A DNA stretch of 64,000 nucleotides from Plotosus lineatus. Taxonomy: Eukaryota; Chordata; Actinopteri; Siluriformes; Plotosidae. This document shows positions 1 to 11,448 of this stretch, piece after piece. The stretch is taken from positions 444,001-508,000 of the forward strand of contig JALRMN010000026.1 in assembly GCA_024760905.1 (NCBI GenBank), in the 5' to 3' direction. Position numbers and translations under genes: made by a program. Position 1 is the stretch's first letter, and each line of letters starts with the position of its first letter. Under the pieces are notes generated by a model. It saw nothing but the letters and a program-made list of their open reading frames with translations. It did no database searches and was not told the origin of the DNA.

Positions 1-222
1 TGGTTTTAAATGTGGAGCAACAACAATTATAAAGTTATTAAATTTTTATTTTATTTTAAGAAATCTGAATAAAAACTGAACAAGATGAGTTTTGAAATCC
101 ATGTGGTGGAGTTAATATAAGTAAATAAATGGTGCAAAAATAAATACTGTAAATAAATATCGGTTTTGACGACTATAGTCTCAGTAATCCTTACATACTT
201 ATAGAATAGTCACTCACTCAAC

Positions 223-223
<1 letters not shown>

Positions 224-257
<34 letters not shown>
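224..257. repeat. (TG)n microsatellite ending at a splice acceptor
   Basis: A pure TG tract runs straight into the TAG acceptor of the class I alpha2 exon, so it occupies the place where the polypyrimidine tract would normally be. The corresponding tract of the second gene copy lies at 41742-41812. Confidence 0.9.
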
Positions 258-259
<2 letters not shown>

Positions 260-526
260 GAAATCATACATTACAGAGGATGTGTGGCTGTGAGCGTGAT
301 GAACATAACACCACTCGAGGATACGATCAGTTTGGTTATGATGGAGAAGATTTCTTCACTCTGGATCTGAAAACTGGAACCTGGACTGCAGTGAAACCTC
401 AATCTGAGATCGTTATAAAGAAGTGGGATCCTCGAGGAGAGGAGGGGAAACGCTGGAAGGACTTCTTGGAAGATGACTGTATGGATTATTTAGTGCAGTT
501 TAGCAGTCAGATTATCGAAAGAAAAG
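260..526 (+). CDS. MHC class I-like alpha2 domain exon, gene copy 1
   Basis: This exon encodes the alpha2 half of an MHC class I peptide-binding platform. It has an AG acceptor at 258-259 and a GT donor at 527, is 267 bp long, and both flanking introns are phase 1, as is normal for class I. The translation begins GNHTLQRMCGCE, contains GYDGEDFFTLDLKT and ends in QIIERKG. The two alpha2 cysteines (CGCE and DDC) are present, as is the KKW motif of the helix. Positions usually held by tyrosine in classical molecules near the end of the helix are phenylalanine here (KDFLE, LVQF). This suggests a non-classical or divergent lineage, but I cannot say which fish lineage. The alpha1 exon of this copy lies upstream of the window. 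A Rex3 LINE has inserted 310 bp downstream. Confidence 0.9.
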
Positions 527-550
527 GTAAAGTGTGAAATTTATACATTT

Positions 551-771
551 TATTAATCCTCTAAACCCCATTACAGGATCTTATTAATCCTCTAAACCCC
601 ATTACAGGATCTTATCAATCCTCTAAACCCCATTACAGGATCTTATCAATCCTCTAAACCCCATTACAGGATCTTACCAATCCTCTAAACCCCATTACAG
701 GATCTTATTAATCCTCTAGACCCCATTACAGGATCTTATTAATCCTCTAAACCCCATTACAGGATCTTATG
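551..771. repeat. 31-bp minisatellite, seven copies
   Basis: Seven head-to-tail copies of a 31-bp unit containing AATCCTCTAAACCCCATTAC start 25 bp after the alpha2 exon. The phase marker AATCC recurs every 31 bp (555, 586, 617, 648, 679, 710, 741). Gene copy 2 carries about four copies at 42100-42230, so the array predates the duplication and its copy number has changed. Confidence 0.9.
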
Positions 772-805
772 GCCTGTTTGTATTTCACGGTAACGGCTGA
801 GATTT

Positions 806-2161
806 TTAAAGTCTCGTCTGATAAAACAATAATCTCATCATCATCATCATCATCTTATTCCGCTTAGTCCAGGGTCGGGTCGCGGTGGGAAGCAACCTTA
901 GCAAAAAGGTCCAGACATCCCTCTCCCGAGCTACTTCCTCCAACTCTCCCGGGGGGACACCGAGGCGGTCCCAGACAAGCCGAGAGACATAGTCCCTCCA
1001 GCGTGTTCTAGGTCGACCCCGGGGTCTCTTCCCGGTTGGACATGCCCGAAACACCACACCAGGGAGGCGTCCGGGGGGCATTCTGACCAGATGCCCGAGC
1101 CACCTCAACTGGCCCCTCTCAATAAGGAGGAGCAGCGGATCTACTCCGAGCTCTCCCCGGATGGCGGCGCTTCTCACCCTATCTCTAAGGGAGAACCCCG
1201 CCACCCGGCGAAGAAAGCTCATTTCAGCCGCTTGTATCCGTGATCTTGTTCTTTCGGTCATTACCCAACGCTCGTGACCATAGGTGAGGGTTGGAACGTA
1301 GATCGACTGGTAAGTTGAGAGCTTCGCCTTGCGGCTCAGCTCCTTTTTCACCACAACGGACCGGTACAGGCACCGCTTAACAGCAGAGGCGGCAGCGATC
1401 CATCTGTCGATCTCTCGCTCCATCCTTCCCTCACTCGTAAACAAGACCCCAAGATACTTAAACTCCTCCACTTGGGGCAGGACCTCATTCCCGACCCGGA
1501 GGGTGCATTCCACCATTGTCCGACTGAGAACCATGGCCTCGGACTTGGAGGTACTGATCTTCATCCCGGCTGCTTCGCACTCAGCTGCGAATCGCTCCAA
1601 TGAGAGCTGGAGGGCCCGACTTGATGAAGCCAAAAGGACAACATCATCCGCAAAAAGCAGAGACGATATCCGATGGCCACCAAACCAGAACCCCTCATCG
1701 CCTCGACTGCGCCTAGAAATTCTGTCCATAAAAATTATGAACAGAATCGGTGACAAAGGACAGCCTTGGCGGACTCCAACTCCCACTGGAAATGAATCCG
1801 ACCTGCTGTTACCAATACGGACCAAACTCTGGCTCCGGTGACACAGCGACCGAATCGCTCGTAGCAACGGATCCGGAACGCCGTATTCTCGGAGCACGCC
1901 CCACAAGATCTTTCGAGGGACACGGTCGAAAGCCTTCTCCAAATCCACAAAGCATATGTGGACAGATTGGGCAAACTCCCATGCCCCCTCCAGAATCCTG
2001 TGGAGCGTATAGAGTTGGTCAAGAGTGCTGCGGCCAGGACGAAAACCACATTGTTCCTCCTGAATCCGAGGTTCGACTATCGGTCGGATCCTCCTCTCTA
2101 GTACCCCTGCATAGACTTTCCCAGGTAGGCTGAGGAGTGTAATTCCCGATAATTGGAACAC
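806..2161 (-). pseudogene. Rex3 reverse transcriptase, C-terminal half (copy A)
   Basis: A 451-codon open frame covers the catalytic core of the Rex3 reverse transcriptase. It contains [13 protein letters not shown] (motif A), [24 protein letters not shown] (the catalytic DD box) and the typical C-terminal stretch ending near [17 protein letters not shown]. The upstream parts of the same protein lie in other frames (2098-2478, 2390-2866, 2984-3350, 3393-3953), so several frameshifts separate endonuclease from RT. The first codons of the listed frame and the run past the (ATG)n tail are not part of the original protein. The copy is dead although its active-site residues survive. Confidence 0.85.
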
Positions 2162-3961
2162 ACCCTCCGGTCCCCCTTCTTAAAAATTGGGACCACCACC
2201 CCAGTTTGCCAATCCAGAGGTACAGCCCCCGATGACCACGCGATGTTGCAGAGACGTGTCAACCAAGACAGTCCTACAACATCCAGAGCCCTGAGATATT
2301 CCGGGCGGATCTCGTCCAATCCCGGAGCTCGACCACCGAGGAGCTTTTTGACAACCTCAGTGACCTCCACTCCAGTGATGGGCGGACCCTCACCCGAACC
2401 CCCAGGGTCTTCCTCTTCCACGGAGGGCGTATTGGTGGGGAAGGTCCTCAAAGTATTCCCTCCACCTCTCAACAACATCCCCAGTCAAGGTAAGCAGCTC
2501 CCCACCTCCACCGTAAACAGTGTTTGTGAAGAACTGCTTCCCCCTCCTGAGGCGTCGGATGGTGGCCCAGAACCTTTTTGAGGCCAACCGATAATCACTC
2601 TCCAGGCCCTCACCGAACTCCTCCCACGCCCGAGATTTTGCATCTGCGACAGCCTCGGCTGCAGCACGTTTGGCCTGCCGGTACCCGTTTGCTGCCTCAG
2701 GAGTCCCACAGGCTAATAAAACCCGATAGGCCTCCTTCTTCAGCTGGACGGCCCCCTTCACCGCAGGTGTCCACCACCGGGTTCGGGCATTGCCCCCACG
2801 ACAAGCCCCGGCGACCTTACGGCGACACCTATGCGCTGCCGCCTCAGCAATGGAGGCACGCAACATCGCCCATTCGATTCCATGTCCCCGCCTCCTCCGG
2901 AGCGTGGTTGTAGCTCTGCCGGAGGTGGGAGTTAAAGGCCTCTCGGACAGGGCGCTCCGCCAAATGTTCCCAGCAGACCCTGATTACACGCTTGGGCCTG
3001 CCAGGTCTGGAAGGCAACCTCCCACACCACCGGGCCAACTCACCACCAGGTAGTGATCGGTAGACAGCTCAGCTCCTCTCTTCACCCGAGTGTTCAGAAC
3101 ATATGGTCGCAAGTCCAATGACACGACTACAAAGTCAATCATCGAACTGCGACCTAGGGTGTCCTGGGTGCCAAGTGCACTTATGGACACCCTTATGTTC
3201 GAACATGGTGTTCGTGATAGACAAACTATGACGAGCACAGAAGTCCAACAACGACACACCATTCGGATTCAGACTGGAGAGGCCGTGCCTACCGATCACA
3301 CCCTTCCAGGTCACACTATCGTTGCCCACATGGGCGTTGAAGTCTCCCAAGACAACGGCGAGTCTCCCGAGGGAGCGTTCTCCAACACCCCCTCAAAGAC
3401 TCCAAAAGGGTGGGTACTCTGAACTGTCATTTGGTGCATAAGCACAAATAACAGTCAGGACCCGCCCCACCCGAAGACGGAGGGAAGCTCCTTTCGTCAA
3501 CCGGGAGAACCCCAACATTTGGGCACCGAGACGGGGGGCAACAAGAATATCCACACCGGCTCGCCGCCTCTCCCCATGAGCAACTCCAGAATAGAAGAAG
3601 GTCCAGCCTCTTTCGAGATGGATGGTTCCAGAGCCCAAGCTATGCGTTGAGGTGAGTCCGACTATATCTAGTCGGTATCTCTCCACCTCACGCACCAAAT
3701 CAGGCTCCTTTCCCGCCAGAGAGGTGACACTCCATGTCCCGAAGGTCAGAGTAAGCAGCCGAGGATCAGTCCGACAGAACCCATGCCTTTGGCTGCCACC
3801 CAACTCACACTGCACCCGACCCCTAAAACTCCTCCCACGGGTGGTGGGTCCATGGGAGGGCGGACCCATGTCTCCTTTTCGGGCTGGGCCCGGCCAGGCT
3901 CCATGGGCATAAGCCCGACCACCAGGCGCTCGCAAACAAACCCCTAAAGACACGAGACAGC
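836..3961 (-). mobile_element. Rex3-family RTE LINE, copy A
   Basis: This is a near full-length, minus-strand non-LTR retrotransposon. It is flanked by a 12-bp target-site duplication, AAACAATAATCT, at 824-835 and 3962-3973. The (ATG)n tail at its 3' end (836-855) fits the GATG-type tails described for Rex3. The RT stretches at about 1747-1767 and 2191-2209 closely match the segments used as Rex3 primers in fish cytogenetics, which is why I name the family. It encodes an apurinic-type endonuclease ([18 protein letters not shown]) followed by a reverse transcriptase. Gene copy 2 has the empty site (42285-42296), so insertion followed the duplication. Confidence 0.88.
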
Positions 3962-4214
3962 AAACAATAATCTATGAAATAATACTGTGGTTTGTTTCCA
4001 GTGAGATTTTTTATGTATTTATTATGTAGATTGATGCAGCGCTTAAAAGTGGAGCCTCCATATGATTACTCGTGATAAGGTTTAGTTGGGAACTCTTAAA
4101 CCTCATACACTTATCTGACATATATCAGCACTGATCCATTTTATAATCATATTTCAGAGAAGGGAATAAAAATGAGGAAATCCAGCACAAGATGTTTCAC
4201 CATATTTAACTATT

Positions 4215-4530
4215 TATTAATCATAGCTTTAGAGCAGGGTTCACGGACTGAGACCGGTCCACGGATCATTCGATACCGGTCCGCAAACAAAATCTTTCAT
4301 GCTACAAATTATTGTATCTTTTTAATTCAAGTTTTTTATTTTGAAAAACGACTGATGTTGACATTGCCACAGAAGCACAAAAAGCCCTTCTTTCTTTTCC
4401 AACCACATGTTTTTGTGAGGCGGGGTTTTCTGTGGTGACAGACACCAAAACACGACTATGGTGTCGACTCTTAACCGGTCCGCGGAAACATTTTCATACA
4501 GAAAACTGGTTCCTGGTGCAAAACAGATTG
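4215..4530. mobile_element. hAT-type non-autonomous element, copy 1
   Basis: The segment carries repeated ACCGGTCC/GGTCCGCGG motifs at both ends and an AT-rich middle with TTTTGAAAAACGACTGATG, an arrangement familiar from hAT-derived fish elements. The corresponding element of gene copy 2 is at 42545-42885 and preserves more of the termini. Shared position means insertion before the duplication. No intact transposase is present. Confidence 0.6.
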
Positions 4531-5045
4531 GAAAGATTTGTGAATTGTTTACTCTGTAAAATGATTTATTTGGTGACTAATCAATAACGATTACCTTCAA
4601 AATATCTCAGAAATCATTCCTTGTACTGAGAGTGACCGGATATCAATGGGACGAGAACGCCGTTAGCATCGCACAGAGTTCACAAACATGATCATATTAA
4701 AAAAAAAAAAAAATCAACTGTAATGAATACAAGAGGAAAAAATGATAATTAGATATTTATTTTTAATATAACAGCCTGGCTGATGCAACAAACTGGGATT
4801 TTTCCTCCCAATCAATGCACATGCAGCTGAAAAATCAGAACCAAACCAAAAAGCGATAATTTCTATTGGTTCACGTCCATCAGCACCATAAGCACGTGAT
4901 ACGAGCCAGGAACGTTATTACTTAATGTGCTGTTCCTCGCTGTGATTAAATTAAAAAATTTCTATTCAAATAAGTAACGCACTTCCTGGTAGTAAGTTTA
5001 TTTCACCAGCTAAAAAAACAAAGATACCGATTGCATATGGTACCT

Positions 5046-5150
5046 AGTGAGTTGTCCTGGGTGTACTCTGCCTTCACCCGGAGTCGGCAGGGATGGGCGC
5101 CAGCCTCCCCGCCACCCTAATTAGGATTAAGCGGTTATAAATGAAATACT
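5046..5150 (+). repeat. SINE/LINE 3'-tail fragment
   Basis: The segment reads GTCCTGGGTGTACTCTGCC through CCTAATTAGGATTAAGCGG. It is a truncated plus-strand copy of the same tail found in inverted orientation at 11449-11570. It is absent from the matching place in gene copy 2 (around 46350). Confidence 0.65.
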
Positions 5151-5264
5151 CGTCATTGTAATCGTAAATAAGTTGCCGACGTCGCACACCGATACCACTC
5201 AAATATATTTCACTCCAGTATAGAACAGTATCTCGTTTAACACAACTTGATTAAACATCTAAAG

Positions 5265-6287
5265 CAGGTGTCGGAAACATGTGGCTCTTGAGCCAGATGT
5301 GACTCTTTTGATGACTGCATCTGGCTCTCAGATAAATCTTAGCTGGCATTTCTTGACAGAATAATTAATGCATAGTTTCACTGACATTTAAGGAAAAGAA
5401 ATGCAAAGATCCCAGAGTTAAACAAAGTCATCAAAATAAACAAAGAAATAAAATCTCAGGCCATTTAATCTCTACATCTATTTTCGACCACATTTGTTCT
5501 GATTTGAAAAGACCGACACGAGAGAAAGCAGAACAGAGCTGGCAAGTAAACACAAAGGGACAGACATGAAAAACTTCAACCTGCAGACCAGCTGATTGTC
5601 AAAACTTGGCACACACTTCCTGTCACATCCCAAACACTGCAGCGTGTGAGTTTTGCCGCATTGACCATGTTTGGCTCTACGTATTCATGTGAGCAGTCGT
5701 TCTCACACCTAAAAAACATCAAGACCGACCTACAGTCACGTTTAACAGATGGAAGCCTAAACGCCTGCATGAAGCTGAACCTCAGCACGTATTAATCAGA
5801 CGACAAAAACATCAGAAAACCGCGCAGCACCAGAAGCCGCATTAATAGTAAGAGGTCGTTTCCTTAATATCGAATAACTTCATTATAAAAATGTTATTAA
5901 AAACAAATTCAGACTCGTATTATACTATAAAATTGTTGTTCTTCTTTTTCCTTTTAGTTGTCATCAATATTTAAATATATGGCTCTCTGGAATTACATTT
6001 TAAAACACAGTCGGCCCCCAATTTACGAAATTAATCCGTTCCAGAACCCTTTTCGTATTGCGGGGATTTCGTCAGTAGGGGTCGCATTTTATATGTTAAA
6101 CGCCAAATTCTTTCCAACGCTCCAGTCTTTGAACCGGATAAACCCCACAAACCCTTTAAAAATGATAAAAATACACCAATTTTGTATGAAATATGTGTTT
6201 AAAGTAAAATATTTTTTTTTTATTAAACCATTAAACTATTTTATGAACATTTATTTATTAAACCATTATTAAACATATATACACACA

Positions 6288-6374
<87 letters not shown>

Positions 6375-6823
6375 CTCTCTCTCTAGCTCCTTCTCTTGCA
6401 CGTGCTGCGGGCCACGCCCACAAGATGTGCATTCCCTGCTTGACAAACTCAACTTTAATTTGATTCCTTGAAGGATCGGAATTCCAGATGAACTCAAATG
6501 CGCCCACATTTATGGAACATTTACTGAATTAAAACTAAAAAACTAAACTAAAAACTAAAGAGCGAAGCTTCCTTCTGTCTATCTGGGAGGCCAGCGGGGC
6601 GGGCTGTTGAGAGACAGCCAATGAGAGAGCAACTCATGCATCGCATGAAATTTTGATTGGCGCATTTAAATTTTGAATTTCTTTTCGTAAGAGGGGTTGT
6701 TTTGTATTTCAGGGACGGAAACTCAAGAAAATGTTTTTCGTAATCCGGAGATTTCGTACAAAGGGGTCTTCGTAAATTGGGGGCCGACTGTATCTGGGTT
6801 TTCGGGTTCTCTCAGTCAAAAAA
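5265..6823 (+). mobile_element. hAT transposon relic, gene copy 1
   Basis: The left terminus CAGGTGTCGGAAACATG is preceded by ATCTAAAG, the 8-bp target duplication that is intact in the copy-2 element. The plus-strand segment 5583-5795 encodes the C-terminal dimerisation region of a hAT transposase (FGSTYSCEQSFSHLKNI and LNACMKLNLSTY). The right end is interrupted at 6007 by a Tigger-like element and resumes at about 6792. The last bases of the right terminus are missing here. The element is shared with copy 2 (47160-54928), so it predates the gene duplication. Confidence 0.75.
6008..6790. mobile_element. DNA transposon with perfect 23-bp terminal inverted repeats
   Basis: The ends at 6007-6029 and 6769-6791 are exact reverse complements over 23 bp, beginning ACAGTCGGCCCCC. 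The start resembles Tigger/pogo termini, but I cannot prove the superfamily and see no transposase. Inside are (CA)n at 6281-6333 and (CT)n at 6337-6384. It lies within the hAT relic and is absent from the equivalent hAT of gene copy 2, so it inserted after the duplication. Confidence 0.75.
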
Positions 6824-7447
6824 AAGACTCACCGTAACGCTATGTACACAGACTTCACTCAGGCAGGGGAAAGACTTCAGCAAACAACATGAACGCAATA
6901 TAAAATGTACAAAGACCACTCACAGGCCAGAAAAATAACAGAGACTCTTCCCAACTTTATTGCGATGGAGAACCAGCCACTTTGGGTTGTTAATTAAAAT
7001 GCACCAACTGAGTAATAGTGCTGCTCAGGTTTGGTTAACTCGGCTGTGATCACTATGTCGTGCATTTCATTTCCTTCAGGCTGGATCAATATTTCCAGAT
7101 TTCTCATCAGCTCCGACACCCGGAAATTACTGCTGCATCTATTTATTTTTAAATCACTCAAAACCTGAGAAAGACCTCAGACCAGGTAAAATCAACACGC
7201 AAGGTGATTGGCTGTTAGAAGGTGTGATTGTGATTGTGAGGTGGTTTAGTTCTGTTTGAAATGGTTCCGTTTTCTAAAGATTTCTGGAACTGCAGGGCTG
7301 CTGTTCTATAAACAGATGTTCAGTTTTTCAGAGTTTAATCCATATGAAATGTTCATGTAAAGACTGATCATCTCAACTGTATTGTTTATCTTCAGTCATT
7401 TTATCTCCATTTAGCTTTAAAATAGTTTGGGCTTCAAAACCACCTCA

Positions 7448-7448
<1 letters not shown>

Positions 7449-7528
<80 letters not shown>
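7449..7528. repeat. (CT)n microsatellite
   Basis: An uninterrupted CT tract of about 80 bp. The orthologous tract in gene copy 2 is at 55662-55707 and is shorter. Confidence 0.9.
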
Positions 7529-7532
<4 letters not shown>

Positions 7533-7689
7533 ATACTGTGTCTCAATAAATAACAATATCATTCAAAAGTTGATTTATTTCAGTAATTCGGTTCAAAAAC
7601 TGAATCTCTAGGACACATTGACTTGACTGATCTGTTTCAAATGTTTATTTTCTTTAATTTTGATAATTATTACTTACAGGTAATGAAAA

Positions 7690-8720
7690 CCCAAAATCCA
7701 GTATCTTAGAAAATTTAAGATATTGTGATAAAATTCAATATTGGAGACTCATGATGTCACACTCAAATCAGATATTTAACCCCAAATACCTGCAAAGGTT
7801 TATTGGGCCTTCAAAGGACCTGTCAGTCTGGATCAGTGAATCACACAATCATGGGGATGACTGACGACTTGACAGTGATTCAGAAGATAAATCATAGAAG
7901 ATGGACCATTGACACCCGGCACATGGAGGGCAAGTCACAAAAGGTCATTGCTAAAGAAGCTGCATGTTCACAGAGTGCTGTATCCGAGAATAGTAATGGA
8001 AAGTAATAGAAATAAAAACTGTTGTAGAAAAAGTTGCACAAACATTAGAGATAAAATCCACTTTCGAACCAGAGACAATGTCAGAGGTGGCTTTACCAGG
8101 CGAAGGGCAAAAGACCTCAGTGGTTCAAAGTTCTTATTTCAGATTAAAGTAAATTTTGCATTTCTTTTGGAACTCAATGTCCCAGATTCTGGAGGAAGAG
8201 ACCAGAGGTACTGAATCCAAGCTGCTTGAGGTCCAGTGTAAAGTTTCTCCAGTCAGTGGTGGTTTGGGAGCCATGTGATCTGCAGGTGTTGGTTCACTGG
8301 GTTTTCTCGTGTACAAGGTCAGCACTGTCATCTACCAGGAAATTTTGGAGCACTTCATGCCTTCCATTGCTGACCAGGATATGGACATGCTGATTTCATT
8401 TTCCTGCAGAACTTGGTACCTGCCCACACCACCAAAAGTACCAATTCCTGGTTTAAAGACCACGGTATCCCTGAAGTTGATTGGCCAGAGAACTCACCTG
8501 ACCTAAACCCCAGAGAGAATCTGTGTGGTACTGTGAAAAAAAAAAAAAATGAGACACCAGACCCAGCAATGCAGAAAAGCAGAAGGCCGCTGTCAGAGAA
8601 ACCTGAGCTTCATCTCACACGTCAGCAGTTACACAGACTGATTATCTCCATGTCATGTCACATTGTTACAGTAATTTATGTGAAGGCATCGAAAAATCAG
8701 TTATATTCAACTCAATAATT
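7690..8720 (+). mobile_element. Tc1/mariner transposon relic, copy 1
   Basis: Fragments of a Tc1-like transposase occur in more than one plus-strand frame. They include an N-terminal helix-turn-helix-like stretch (GKSQKVIAKEAACSQSAVS, 7927-7984) and the C-terminal catalytic-region motif ENSPDLNPRENLCGTV (about 8488-8535). A poly-A run at 8538 and an internal deletion relative to copy 2 (55850-57055) destroy the reading frame. The element occupies the same intron position in both gene copies and is therefore older than the duplication. Confidence 0.8.
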
Positions 8721-9126
8721 AATGTGTGATGTTGAAAATTCTTGATATTAAGGTTAGAAATTAGGGGACTTGATGAATGAGTAGTTTATGTAGGGTATGT
8801 ACCGGTTCAAAAGAACAATGCTGAGAGGATAAACAAAGGAAAGAGATCATTTATTAAACAATGCTGCAAATCAGGGAACATTTGGCCTCGGGAAATGAAA
8901 CTGTGTTGGCACATACATAGCCGCTCCAAAAGAATCTCTGGGATCAAAATACCTGTGGGGTCGATAAGGATGTTGGTGTGTAATCGTTTGTGGAGTTTGG
9001 AAAAGAGGAGTCAGCTGAAGAAAGGGTGATGCAGTTTAGGTCGGGTGAATGCGGAAAATAAACAGGAGAAGGATCAGAGGAATTAAACCCATCATCAGCT
9101 GGGACATCTTCTGTCTGGTACACTGG

Positions 9127-9390
9127 TCAATGGTGAGAGAAAATAAGCATGAAGAGAGAGAGAGGGTTACAGTGCAAACAAACCTGAGTCGTGAGTTTCA
9201 GGTTGAGACTGGGAGCCTCGTTCATGGCGCGTGACATCACATGCAATGTAGTGTGTGAGATAAGGATCCTCGGGAATAGAACCTCCTGACAAATGTTCCA
9301 AAAATGGAGCAGGTTCCAGGGCCAGGACTGTAAGCTGGAAGTCCTGATTACGTTGAAGTGCACCATCTGGTTTCTGTAAACGACGGTGTG
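9127..9390 (-). other. Unrecognised exon-like minus-strand block, copy 1
   Basis: This block corresponds to 57380-57750 of gene copy 2. On the minus strand it can be read as an open segment starting after an AG and ending at CTCAG|GT. It contains DGALQRNQDFQLTVLALEP and EDPYLTHYIACDVTRHERG in one frame. I do not recognise the protein. It could be an old gene fragment, part of an uncatalogued repeat, or chance open reading frame in a well conserved duplicate. The surrounding 8760-10570 is otherwise without a gene I can name and is collinear with 57080-59000. Confidence 0.3.
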
Positions 9391-10575
9391 GTTGAGATTA
9401 AAACAAAGAAATGAATTGAGAACAGCAGGTGCGTGACCTGTGAGAATTTAATCTTAATATGTGACGCTTCGCTTGAAATCACGTAAAATGCAACAAATGG
9501 AAAACTTCTGACTGAAACAAGCACCGAGAAACAACATAAATAAACACTGGTCCACTGATGATAGAGGAACACGATGGAACGATATCATGATCTATTTATC
9601 TACTGAGACTTCCTACAGACCTTTTAATCCCGAAAGTAATTAGAAGATTGAGAATATTTACTCAGGAAAAGAAAAGAGAAAAAGGTATTTACACATTGTT
9701 GTGCGGAGCAGTGTGAATATTTTCATATGAAGTCAAACAAGGAAGTAGCCACTTAAATAATCTTTTTTTTTTTATTATACCTTCACACCTTGATCTAGAA
9801 ATAATTGATGAAAAGAACTGGTGTAATTAGGGGCAGATGATGTAAAAATTAGGGCAGTAATCAAGAGTGACTGTGAGATATCGGGACATAAAGAATATAT
9901 GTTAAAAAAAAAAAAAAAAGTTAGGGAACCTGAGCTAAAATCAACTTGAAGGTAGAAATGAATGGAAAATGGGTTGGTACGATCAGATCAAAAGAGGAGG
10001 CGACATAAAAGCGCAAAAAGTCCATAATCCATGATATTTTCAATAGATTTTCAGATTCAGCTGCCTCTCCCCAGGAATGCATGTTGGGTGTATTGCTCAA
10101 TAAAAATTACATGCTTTTCCTCATCCAGTTGTAAAAGACTTCTTATTTTATTGAAAGTTTTTTTTATTGAAAGTTTGATGATTGGTTATATGAGAAGAGA
10201 TTGTTATAACTGATGGAAAAGTGGGCTCTTCAGCTACTCTGTGATATGTTCACCCGGAAAGGTGCCTGAGTTTCCTACAAAGAGAGCGCCAGCCAATACT
10301 GAGTGCGATTCCTGTTTATATTTTTAAATCGTCCAACTGTGTTAAAAAAAAACAAACTCTGTGCTAATAATTCATTTTTATTGGTCTTTTGTAATTCTCT
10401 ATTTTTCATCAACTGCCAATTATAATCAACAAATTTAGAATAAATTTATTAATAAATATATTTTAAATGTATCAGTCCCTGTGTAATGAATTTATATAAT
10501 ATACAGTTTCACCTTTTGAACTGAATTATTCTGTTTATTTTTGATGGAATCTCCTTCTGTTTATTTTATCTACAG

Positions 10576-10694
10576 AGGAGAAAATAAAAAGTGCCTCCCA
10601 ATTTATTCCACTTTCATGGAAACCCAATCTGAAATATTTCCTTCAGTACTCGGTCTCCAACAACACAGATAAAAGTACCCGCATCAGTTTGTAA
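10576..10694 (+). other. Possible alternative terminal exon before alpha3, copy 1
   Basis: A CTACAG acceptor is followed by an open segment that fits a phase-1 intron, as all class I introns here do. It encodes EEKIKSASQFIPLSW onwards and stops at TAA 10692-10694, 86 bp upstream of the alpha3 exon. The same segment, also open, is present in copy 2 at 59018-59136. I do not recognise the peptide. If used, it would end the protein after alpha2 without alpha3 or membrane anchor. Transcript data would be needed to call it a real exon. Confidence 0.35.
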
Positions 10695-10780
10695 CAAAGT
10701 GGAATCAGTGCATCTCTAATAATATTATATAAATTAATCCCATCTGAGAGTTTAATATCGATCTCTCTGTGTCTCTGCAG

Positions 10781-11062
10781 TTCCTCCTGAGACGTCACTG
10801 TTCCAGAAACACTCGTCTTCTCCAGAGCTGGTGTGTCATGCTACAGGTTTCTTTCCCAAATCAGTGAATATCACCTGGCAGAAGGACGGAAGGGACGTGT
10901 CTGAGGATGTGGAGCTCAGAGAGACGTTACCCAACCAGGACGGAACCTTCCAGAAGAGAAGTATTCTGAAAGTCCTAGCTGAGGATCTGCAGAAACACAC
11001 CTACACCTGCGTGATTCAGCACAGCAGCTTGGAGAACGAGTCAGTGCTGGAAGTACCAAAAG
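10781..11062 (+). CDS. MHC class I-like alpha3 (Ig C1) domain exon, gene copy 1
   Basis: This exon encodes the membrane-proximal immunoglobulin C1 domain, which contacts beta2-microglobulin. It follows a CTGCAG acceptor and ends at AAAAG|GTTCAA. It is 282 bp long and phase 1 at both ends. The domain starts PPETSLFQKHSSS. It has the first Ig cysteine in VCHATGFFPKSVNITW and the second in HTYTCVIQHSSL, a good match to the C1-set signature. The 81-bp intron that follows has no stop in frame, so a retained-intron reading continues into the transmembrane exon. Copy 2 has the same exon at 59225-59521 with almost only amino-acid-changing differences. Confidence 0.93.
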
Positions 11063-11143
11063 GTTCAAATAAACTCCAGATTTACAGAGTGAAAGTGATT
11101 GATTACTGCAGCACATCATCAACACTCTGTACTCATTTCACAG

Positions 11144-11296
11144 GTGGAGGACCACATGGAATATTCAGGGACAAATCAGATGGAGGATTAAGTGGATGGC
11201 AGATTGCTGGCATTGTTGTTGGAGTGATTGTTGTTGGAGTGATTGTTGGTGTTGTGATCTGGATGAAGAAGAAGCTGAAGAGGAGGGATAACGCTG
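11144..11296 (+). CDS. MHC class I-like connecting peptide and transmembrane exon, gene copy 1
   Basis: The exon starts after CACAG at 11143 with a glycine/serine-rich connecting peptide (GGGPHGIFRDKSDGG). A hydrophobic segment follows (AGIVVGVIVVGVIVGVVIW, about 20 residues), then basic stop-transfer residues KKKLKRR. The donor is CTG|GTGAGG at 11297 and preserves phase 1. If it is not used, the frame reads on to a TAA at 11323-11325. It gives the protein a type I membrane anchor. Confidence 0.85.
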
Positions 11297-11448
11297 GTGA
11301 GGAACAAACAGCAGTAAATAATTAAAAATGAAGTAATTTCCTGCAATGTGGATAAAATGTACATATCTTATATGTTGAATTAAATTGAAAATGTTTCCAG
11401 GGTAATTAGTATAAACAGTGATGTCAATTCACAATTTATATTTATTAT

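Noticed and set aside
551..771. Possible CRISPR-like array
   Set aside because: Units are directly contiguous with no unique spacers, in a vertebrate genome; it is a minisatellite.
1329..2133. Plus-strand frames opposite Rex3 copy A
   Set aside because: Shadows of the minus-strand RT gene; no independent motif, and the same shadows occur opposite Rex3 copy B.
6241..6509. Minus-strand frames rich in Cys-Val and Arg-Glu repeats
   Set aside because: Translation of (CA)n and (CT)n microsatellites, not a protein.
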